Below are positions 1 to 5,205 of a stretch of DNA of 9,341 nucleotides, piece after piece. This DNA is from Gammaproteobacteria bacterium. GTDB lineage: Bacteria; Pseudomonadota; Gammaproteobacteria; JAURND01. The notes under the pieces are model-generated. The model ran no database searches, was not told the origin of the DNA, and saw only the letters and a program-made list of their open reading frames with translations. Within the stretch, counting starts at the first letter, position 1; the number at the start of each line of letters is the position of its first letter. The DNA is taken from contig JAURND010000056.1 in assembly GCA_030830425.1 (NCBI GenBank), positions 1-9,341 on the forward strand, in the 5' to 3' direction. Made by a program: the position numbers and the translations under genes.

Positions 1-3
1 TAA

Positions 4-342
4 TCATAAACGACGACATTTTTCTGCCATAAAAACAAACAAAATAATCGGTAGCGATAATAATTCACGAAATCGGATTAATTCTCTAAAACGCGTATGC
101 CAGGGTGCGATACTATAAAAACAACCGATGGCAAATAGTAAGAACAATACCAAAATGGCGATTGAAAATGGGTTATTTCGGATTAACGTTATTTTTTCTC
201 GCCAATTTCCGCAGGCTATGATAAGTGCCAGTGTTAACAAGGAAAAGATGGTTGTCAAAGCGGTAGAAAAGGGGATACTAAAACCCCAGCATAGTGCGGT
301 ATATTTGCTATAAGCGGTGAATTTTTCTGGCCAGTTTTTCAT
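4..342 (-). CDS. O-antigen ligase-like membrane protein, N-terminal part only (possible pseudogene)
   Basis: The 112-residue product has three hydrophobic segments (about residues 17-43, 58-80 and 91-106). Between the second and third lies the YSIAPWHTRFRELIRFRELL stretch, which resembles the N-terminal region of WaaL/RfaL-type O-antigen ligases (Wzy_C family). Those enzymes are multi-pass inner-membrane proteins of about 400 residues that join polymerised O-antigen to lipid A-core in the periplasm. Here an in-frame TGA at 4-6 ends the frame well before the large periplasmic loop and catalytic region. Either a nonsense mutation or frameshift has broken the gene, or the resemblance is to a shorter unrelated membrane protein; the window stops three bases later, so this cannot be settled. 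The ATG lies one base after the permease stop and has no clear Shine-Dalgarno, which suggests translational coupling. The family call is by remembered similarity and moderate only. Confidence 0.55.
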   Translation of the reverse strand: MKNWPEKFTAYSKYTALCWGFSIPFSTALTTIFSLLTLALIIACGNWREKITLIRNNPFSIAILVLFLLFAIGCFYSIAPWHTRFRELIRFRELLSLPIILFVFMAEKCRRL

Positions 343-343
343 A

Positions 344-2125
344 TTAATTTAGTCTGAATCTTTCTGTGGCTAAATTGTACAACGGTCGCCACAAGAATCT
401 ATTAATAACCAATACATAAATGCACATCACGCCAATGCCTAATGCCAGACGCGGAAAATCACCCACAGTCGCTTGCTCGGTAATATAAGCCCCCAACCCT
501 ACGGCCTTAATTTTTGTGTGCCCCCAACTGACGACTTCGGTAATAATGCTGGCATTCCATGCGCCGCCAGATGCAGTGATGGCGCCTGTGACATAATAAG
601 GGAAAATACCCGGCAATATTAATCGCTTCCACCATAATATACCCCTGACTTTAAACAGACTGGCTGTTTGGCATAAATCTTTGGGCAGTACCATCACGCC
701 TGAAATGACGTTGAATGCAATATACCATTGCGCGCCAAAAATCATCAGTGGTGATGTCCAAATATTGGGATTCAAACCGTAGTGTACAATCGCCAATACA
801 ACAATAGGATAAAGCAAGTTTACGGGGAATGCGGCTAGAAACTGAATCACGGGCTGTGCTTTTCTGGCAATGGCCGGATGTGTGCCTATCCAAACAGCGA
901 GGGGGATCCACAGTAAAGAGCTCAGTGCAATGACCAAAATGACTCGCAAGGCGGTGATGCTGCCTAAGAAAATCACATGTAAGGTCTCTTGCCAGGGGAC
1001 AGATGAAAAAACAAAAAAGCCTAAAGCATAGCAAGAACCCAGCAGCAATAAACATAAAAGGATACTCCACCATACACTGTTGTCTCGCTCAGAGGCTTCA
1101 ATTAAAAGACTTTGTGTGGACTGCGTGGTTTTTTTGGATGAAAAAGTGGCGGGTAAATTGACCATATAATCCCATCCATTTTCAAAAATAGTGCTACATT
1201 TTCTTAGCCATTTTGTACGTCTAAATAGCTGAACCATCCATGAAGTCGCTTCTTCTGCATCATCCACAGATTCAAATTTAAATTTTTGAATCCAGTCATT
1301 CAATGGGCGAAATAAAATTTGATCGTACAATAAAATCACAACAAACATCATTGAAATGGCATAAAACACAGCATGCATGTCTGCTTTTTCAACCGCTAAT
1401 GCGATATAAGACCCGATACCAGGCAGCGTAATATTTTGTTGATTGACGGTGATCGCTTCAGAGGCCACAACAAAAAACCAGCTAGCCGACATAGACATCA
1501 TCGCATTCCAGACTAATCCAGGCATGGCAAACGAGACGTCTAGCTTCCAAAATCGTTGCCATCCATTGAGGTGAAACATGCTCGCTGCTTCTTGTAAATC
1601 ATGCGGAATGCTACGCAAGCTTTGATAAAAACTTAACGTCATATTCCAAACTTGCGCCGTAAAAATAGCAAAAATCGCCGCGCATTCTGGTCCTAAAATA
1701 GAGTTGGGAAATAGTGCAATGAAAGCGACGACCGTAATAGATAGATAACCTAATACGGGTACAGATTGAAGAATATCGATCAATGGAATAATTAACCGTC
1801 GGGCTTGCTGACTTTTAGCGGCGATGGTACCTACAATAAATGTGAATAGCAGAGAAAAGATTAATGCCAGGGCCATACGCAAGACACTGCAAAACGCATA
1901 GTAAGGCAAATAAGAGGGGTCTAAAGAAATGGCAATCGGTTCCCCTAAATGATAAGGCGTCGCCATACTTTTAGCGCCTAACGCCAACAAACCAAACATG
2001 GATAACACCATACATAAACCAATGGCGTCCCACCAATTGGGGTATGTCCAATGCGCTAAACCGCTTTTGGCATATATGCTTGTTGTAAATTTTTTATGAT
2101 TATTCAAGGAAACAGATTCCATCAT
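344..2125 (-). CDS. Duplicated ABC transporter permease, NitT/TauT (anion) type
   Basis: This protein of about 593 residues consists of two BPD_transp_1 permease domains in tandem. Each domain contributes several membrane helices: roughly residues 35-280 and 350-585, joined by a polar cytoplasmic linker at about 281-345. The first domain has a good EAA loop, which contacts the ATPase (LQEAASMFHLNGW, then W-K-L, near residue 179). The second has a degenerate one (CQTASLFKVRG...LPGIFP, near residue 486). This layout matches the duplicated permease component of nitrate/sulfonate/bicarbonate-type ABC importers; the substrate cannot be read from the sequence. No ATPase or binding protein is in the window. 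The frame opens at a TTG (2128), but GAGG at 2130-2133 suits ATG 2125 or ATG 2122 better, with spacings of 4 and 7 bases. It begins 6-9 bases after the murJ stop, so it is almost certainly cotranscribed with murJ. Confidence 0.88.
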   Translation of the reverse strand: MMESVSLNNHKKFTTSIYAKSGLAHWTYPNWWDAIGLCMVLSMFGLLALGAKSMATPYHLGEPIAISLDPSYLPYYAFCSVLRMALALIFSLLFTFIVGTIAAKSQQARRLIIPLIDILQSVPVLGYLSITVVAFIALFPNSILGPECAAIFAIFTAQVWNMTLSFYQSLRSIPHDLQEAASMFHLNGWQRFWKLDVSFAMPGLVWNAMMSMSASWFFVVASEAITVNQQNITLPGIGSYIALAVEKADMHAVFYAISMMFVVILLYDQILFRPLNDWIQKFKFESVDDAEEATSWMVQLFRRTKWLRKCSTIFENGWDYMVNLPATFSSKKTTQSTQSLLIEASERDNSVWWSILLCLLLLGSCYALGFFVFSSVPWQETLHVIFLGSITALRVILVIALSSLLWIPLAVWIGTHPAIARKAQPVIQFLAAFPVNLLYPIVVLAIVHYGLNPNIWTSPLMIFGAQWYIAFNVISGVMVLPKDLCQTASLFKVRGILWWKRLILPGIFPYYVTGAITASGGAWNASIITEVVSWGHTKIKAVGLGAYITEQATVGDFPRLALGIGVMCIYVLVINRFLWRPLYNLATERFRLN

Positions 2126-2131
2126 CAAGCC

Positions 2132-3667
2132 TCACATTTTGAATGTACGCAGTCGAATGCCCATCACGCGTAAGCTGATCAAATAAACCACGACGGATCC
2201 TAATAATAAACTGGTTAAATAGGCTATTTTCCAATGCGCAGGATGTGTAAACCAGGCTGAATTTGACGGTGAAAAAATAGAAATGAATACACAGATAATT
2301 GCACTGGCCATGAACAGTTTAAATAAATACAGCCACCAACCTTTTTGAGGTTTGTATCTGCCTGTTTTGATTAAAAACCAGCACAATAATAATGCATTCA
2401 GACTCGATGACAAAGCAGTCGCCAATGCTAATCCGGCATGTTTTAAGTGCCAAATTAATGCAAAATTCAGCATCATATTGGCGATCAAACAGATAATGGC
2501 TATTTTTACTGGCGTTTTAATATCTTGTTTCGCATAAAAACCAGATGCCAATACTTTGACTAGCATAAACGCTGGTAATCCAAAAGCATAGGCTTTTAAA
2601 CTCAACGTAGCCATGATCACATCATGTGCTTGAAATTTCCCATACTGAAATAATGCTGAAAACAGCGGTATGGCTAACAGATATAATCCAACCCCTGCTG
2701 GAATCGCAATGATACAGACACAACGCAATGCCCAATCGATCGTTTTAGAAAACGCTTCATCCAAAGTATCTGTATGTTTTTGAGAAAGGTGCGGTAAAAT
2801 GACTGTCGCCAAGGCTACGCCAAAAATACCCAATGGAAAATAAGTGAGGCGATCAGAATAATATAACCACGAGATGCTGCCTGTTGGTAAAAAAGAAGCA
2901 AATAAAGTATCGAGTAATAAGCTGATTTGCGCGACAGATACCCCAAATAATGCGGGGATTAATAGCTTCATGACCTTACGTACCCCATCATCGCGCCACA
3001 ATAATCTGGGCAAGACAACTAACTTTTTGAGTATCAAAAAAAACGTTAAAAACAAAAGCTGTGAAATACCGGCTATCAATACACCCCATGCCAAAGCTTC
3101 TACAGGCTCTGCAAAATACGGGGCTAAGTATAGCGCAGACAAAATCATAACCAGATTGAGCAGAACGGGTGTAAATGAAGGCGCACCAAACATGCCATAG
3201 GTATTTAAAATTGAGGCATAAAACGCCGTCATGGAAATCAGCAGTAAATAAGGAAATGTGATGCGTAATAGATGAGTGGTGAGTATAAAACGATGCGGAT
3301 CTTTGGCGAGCCACCCAGGTGCAAATAGTGCCGTTAAATAAGGGGTAAAAATCAGCGCCAGTGCGGTCAATAGGCATAATGCGAACAATAAACTCCCCTG
3401 CATATGACTCATGAATGCCCGTATTTCTTGAGGCGTTTTTAGCTGTCGATATTCTGACAACACAGGCACAAATGCTTGTGCAAAAGCACCTTCTGCAAAT
3501 AACCCGCGCATAAAATTAGGAATACGAAAAGCAATATAAAAAGCATCCACAGCAGGGATTGTGCCAAATAACTGCGCAATGAGCATATCTCTTAAAAACC
3601 CTAAGATGCGAGAAATGGCAGTGATGCCAGATACTATACTGGTAGAACGAAAAAGATTTTTAGTCAT
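2132..3667 (-). CDS. murJ: Lipid II flippase MurJ
   Basis: MurJ (MviN family, MOP superfamily) flips undecaprenyl-linked lipid II across the inner membrane for peptidoglycan synthesis. The product is 511 residues, the usual family length, with about 14 hydrophobic segments. Conserved features are visible: SRILGFLRD at 19-27 (R20 and R26, matching R18 and R24 of E. coli), DAFYIAFRIPNFMRGLFAEGAF at 41-62 (D41, N51, R54, E59), SDRL at 271-274 (R273, matching R270), FQYGKF near 340, and AKQDIKTPVK at 379-388. Nothing essential appears to be missing. The ATG at 3667 gives the expected N-terminus but has no good Shine-Dalgarno. It is the first gene of a minus-strand series with the permease and ligase-like genes, and its upstream side abuts the repeat-rich spacer, so its promoter probably lies within or at the edge of the inverted-repeat element. 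Confidence 0.96.
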   Translation of the reverse strand: MTKNLFRSTSIVSGITAISRILGFLRDMLIAQLFGTIPAVDAFYIAFRIPNFMRGLFAEGAFAQAFVPVLSEYRQLKTPQEIRAFMSHMQGSLLFALCLLTALALIFTPYLTALFAPGWLAKDPHRFILTTHLLRITFPYLLLISMTAFYASILNTYGMFGAPSFTPVLLNLVMILSALYLAPYFAEPVEALAWGVLIAGISQLLFLTFFLILKKLVVLPRLLWRDDGVRKVMKLLIPALFGVSVAQISLLLDTLFASFLPTGSISWLYYSDRLTYFPLGIFGVALATVILPHLSQKHTDTLDEAFSKTIDWALRCVCIIAIPAGVGLYLLAIPLFSALFQYGKFQAHDVIMATLSLKAYAFGLPAFMLVKVLASGFYAKQDIKTPVKIAIICLIANMMLNFALIWHLKHAGLALATALSSSLNALLLCWFLIKTGRYKPQKGWWLYLFKLFMASAIICVFISIFSPSNSAWFTHPAHWKIAYLTSLLLGSVVVYLISLRVMGIRLRTFKM

Positions 3668-3703
3668 GAGTGTTAATGTCAGAAAACGGACAGCAGTTTA
3701 TCA

Positions 3704-3709
3704 GTTATA
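3704..3709 (-). promoter_or_regulatory. Possible -10 box for murJ
   Basis: On the minus strand this hexamer reads TATAAC, five of six matches to the sigma-70 consensus, about 37 bases upstream of the murJ ATG. No convincing -35 lies 16-18 bases upstream. It sits just outside the left arm of the inverted-repeat element at 3711-4006, so that element would supply the -35 region. Weak call. Confidence 0.25.
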
Positions 3710-3794
3710 AACTCGATTCCGCAGTTTTTGGTGTGAATCAGCGTCAGATTACCGGAAAATCTCATGTTAGCGTTGGATGTGCCATCTAAAATTA

Positions 3795-3935
3795 TGTCAT
3801 TCCCGCGCAGGCGGGAACCCATCCATGTTTGGCAAGCAGTTTTAGAAAAATTTTATCTCTCTCTTCTTGCTTGATCCTAAAGCGTCTTAAATAACTGCCA
3901 TGCTGGGATAGATTCCCGCCTTCGCGGGAACGACA
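3795..3935. repeat. Inverted pair of REP-like palindromes (REPIN-like)
   Basis: Two copies of the palindrome ATTCCCGC...GCGGGAA (3799-3818 and 3912-3931) lie in opposite orientation. Comparing 40 bases inward from 3795 with 40 bases inward from 3935 gives about 32 matches, so the whole 141 bp can fold as one long hairpin with a loop of about 61 bases. Each palindrome also fits the ATTCCC-N8-GGGAAY pattern of dispersed repeats known from Neisseria (dRS3) and many gammaproteobacteria. Translated, such repeats give the frequent spurious peptide ending VPACAGMT. The element is nested inside the larger inverted-repeat structure. Confidence 0.75.
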
Positions 3936-3968
3936 ATTCCATTTTTTGCGCATTACCCTAAAATAGGT

Positions 3969-3980
3969 GTTGTTAACAAC
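3969..3980. repeat. 12-bp perfect palindrome GTTGTTAACAAC
   Basis: This is a perfect dyad between the REP-like pair and the right arm of the inverted-repeat element. It could be an operator-like site or part of the element. No function can be assigned from sequence alone. Confidence 0.4.
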
Positions 3981-4035
3981 TAGCGGCAAAAACTCCGGAA
4001 TCGAGTATAAATTTCAAAAGAGCTTTTTTATATTT

Positions 4036-4068
4036 CCCTCTCCCTAAACCTCTCTCGTGGGGAGAGGG
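4036..4068. repeat. GC-rich palindromic repeat (CCCTCTCC...GGAGAGGG)
   Basis: CCCTCTCC (4036-4043) pairs with GGAGAGGG (4061-4068). An alternative inner hairpin uses CCTCTC (4049-4054) and GAGAGG (4062-4067) with a 7-base loop. The sequence resembles a widespread family of dispersed intergenic palindromes in proteobacteria. It lies just upstream of the pilin promoter region, so it could insulate that promoter from upstream transcription. No poly-T tract follows the hairpin on either strand, so it is not a typical terminator. Confidence 0.6.
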
Positions 4069-4070
4069 GA

Positions 4071-4114
4071 TAAAGGTGCTTGTTCCCATTAGTAAAGGTG
4101 CTTGCTCCTATTAG
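4071..4114. repeat. Two-copy 22-bp tandem direct repeat
   Basis: Copies at 4071-4092 and 4093-4114 are head to tail with no spacer. Both begin TAAAGGTGCTTG and end ATTAG, and they match at 20 of 22 positions. The second copy ends 13 bases before the likely -10 box of the plus-strand pilin gene and covers the -35 region. Copy number could therefore affect promoter spacing or activator binding. It is also simply a recent tandem duplication. Confidence 0.7.
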
Positions 4115-4133
4115 GACGAATTTTGAGTATACT
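4102..4133 (+). promoter_or_regulatory. Likely promoter of the plus-strand pilin gene
   Basis: TATACT at 4128-4133 is a good -10 box, which would place the transcript start near 4140 and give a leader of about 20-35 bases. The best -35 candidate, TTGCTC at 4102-4107, has only three matches and a long 20-base spacer. The promoter is therefore probably weak or activator-dependent. The -35 region lies inside the second copy of the tandem repeat. Confidence 0.45.
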
Positions 4134-4173
4134 GTAGCATCTTGAAGTGAGAGAAGTATAAATGGAGAAAAAA

Positions 4174-4710
4174 ATGATACGCATATTTTTTTTACTGCTG
4201 TGCTGCAATAGTTTGTTTTTAACAAAAAGCTTTGCCATTACACAAAATGGTAATATGGGCAGTAGTTCTACCGCCAACATAGATGCTGCTTTTTCTGTGG
4301 AAAATATCGCAAAAATAAGCGGACTAAACGATGTGACGATCAATAACATTGATCCATCCAATGGTTCTTTGCCGTTAAATATCGTACAGCCAAATCCGGT
4401 TTGTCTTTATAGTTCTACAGGTTCCGTCAATGTGACTGCCAGTTTGTCAGGATCAGGGTCCCAAAGCATCGATGTCAACATGAATACGGCCAAGCTGACT
4501 AACAACCTTGGGGATTTTATCGATTTTCGCTTAAAATTAGGTAACCAAGATTTATTTGTCAATACCTCTCCTGTATTTACTGCCAGCAGCTTATCGCTAA
4601 CCTGTAATGACAATAAGGGCAACTATCCGATCAGCATTACGCTCATAAATACCAAGGTTCGTGCAGGTACTTATCGAGCAGTGGTGAATCTGACAGTGAC
4701 GCCGAGTTAA
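4174..4710 (+). CDS. Predicted fimbrial (pilin) subunit with CxYSSTG motif
   Basis: A secreted protein of about 178 residues. The signal peptide begins MIRIFFLLLCCNSLFLTK and is probably cut after SFA. The mature part has a strand-rich composition, the motif CLYSSTG, a second cysteine in LTCND (a likely disulfide, about C77-C144), and a C-terminal RAGTYRAVVNLTVTPS strand. The same layout occurs in the minus-strand subunit at 4729-5205, so the two are paralogues. With the adjacent chaperone and usher, a pilus subunit is the natural role. About 26 residues between the signal peptide and the ISGLNDV strand have no counterpart in the paralogue and could be a donor strand. ATG 4174 is preferred because GGAG at 4164-4167 lies 6 bases upstream; ATG 4162 would add only MEKK and has a poorer site. 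Exact Pfam family not certain. Confidence 0.8.
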   Translation: MIRIFFLLLCCNSLFLTKSFAITQNGNMGSSSTANIDAAFSVENIAKISGLNDVTINNIDPSNGSLPLNIVQPNPVCLYSSTGSVNVTASLSGSGSQSIDVNMNTAKLTNNLGDFIDFRLKLGNQDLFVNTSPVFTASSLSLTCNDNKGNYPISITLINTKVRAGTYRAVVNLTVTPS

Positions 4711-4728
4711 CATCTGTTCAAAATCTGA

Positions 4729-5205
4729 CTATGGTGTCGCAGGTGTCACCGTTACCTGCAAAAAGAACCCATAATTGCCTGCATGAGCACCCATTAAAGC
4801 AGCGTCTGGAATCACCACCTGCAAATTGGCCGTGTTCCCATTTGGGCAACCTGGCGTCATACTTGCGCCGCTTTGAATTTGCGCGTTTAAAGCCCTTAAT
4901 TCAATATTGTTTGCCGTGCCGGGTTGCCGATTCCAAAAAACTTGGTAATTAATAGGCTTCATATTTAGGTTGTTGACCACAAAACTACCCGAAGGATTAT
5001 TGCTGGCAACTTGTACCGTATAAAAACCGGTGCTGCTATAGACACAGAGATCTTGATCGAAGGTGGCGCCCATCTCAAATGGTCTTAACTGGTTAAAGTT
5101 AATCGGCCTCACCCCCGTAATTTGTGCGCTTTCAACAGCGATTGCCAATACTGGTTGCGTCAACCAGATCAGCATTGCAAGATAAATAGCGCTACGGATT
5201 CGCAT
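4729..5205 (-). CDS. Predicted minor or tip fimbrial subunit with CxYSSTG motif
   Basis: A 158-residue secreted protein. The signal peptide begins MRIRSAIYLAMLIWLTQPV and is probably cut after VLA, followed by a single strand-rich domain. It has CVYSSTG (C54), a second cysteine in PGCPNGN (C120) and an AGNYGFFLQVTVTP end, matching the plus-strand subunit in layout. The start is well fixed: AGGAGA at 5211-5216, five bases before ATG 5205. The frame stays open up to 5364, but that part overlaps the usher and is not used. The gene overlaps the usher 3' end by 14 bases, so the two are translationally linked. Only a few residues precede the first conserved strand, so a donor-strand extension seems absent, which would suit a tip or initiating subunit; this is inference. 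The domain recalls spore-coat-U-like or alternate-clade pilins, not proven. Confidence 0.82.
   Translation of the reverse strand: MRIRSAIYLAMLIWLTQPVLAIAVESAQITGVRPINFNQLRPFEMGATFDQDLCVYSSTGFYTVQVASNNPSGSFVVNNLNMKPINYQVFWNRQPGTANNIELRALNAQIQSGASMTPGCPNGNTANLQVVIPDAALMGAHAGNYGFFLQVTVTPATP

Larger units (their letters stand above)
3711..4006. mobile_element. Candidate MITE-like element with terminal inverted repeats
   Basis: A 20-base arm at 3711-3730 (begins ACTCGATTCCG) is repeated in inverted orientation at 3987-4006 (ends CGGAATCGAGT), matching at 19 of 20 positions. The bases just outside are ATAA on the left (3707-3710) and ATAA on the right (4007-4010), consistent with a 4-bp target duplication, although a 4-base match can occur by chance. 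The enclosed 296 bp encode no credible protein. This is what a non-autonomous miniature inverted-repeat transposable element looks like. The alternative is two outward-facing copies of a short regulatory repeat, since TATAA follows both arms. No transposase is in the window to assign a family. Confidence 0.5.

Noticed and set aside
651..1073. 140-residue minus-strand open frame inside the permease
   Set aside because: Out-of-frame shadow within a clear permease domain.
3792..3989. 65-residue minus-strand open frame ending WVPACAGMT
   Set aside because: It is the translation of the REP-like palindrome pair, a well-known source of spurious predicted peptides.
3795..4114. CRISPR array
   Set aside because: The repeats are inverted palindromes or a two-copy tandem without spacers, and no cas gene is near.
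4028..4225. 65-residue minus-strand open frame ending PLSPRERFREREI
   Set aside because: It arises from the GC-rich intergenic palindrome and overlaps the pilin promoter and start.
4089..4361. 90-residue minus-strand open frame
   Set aside because: It is antisense to the pilin gene and covers its promoter; its hydrophobic look comes from the complement of the signal peptide.
4711..4728. Bidirectional terminator between the converging pilin genes
   Set aside because: The 18 bases show no hairpin and no T-rich tract on either strand.
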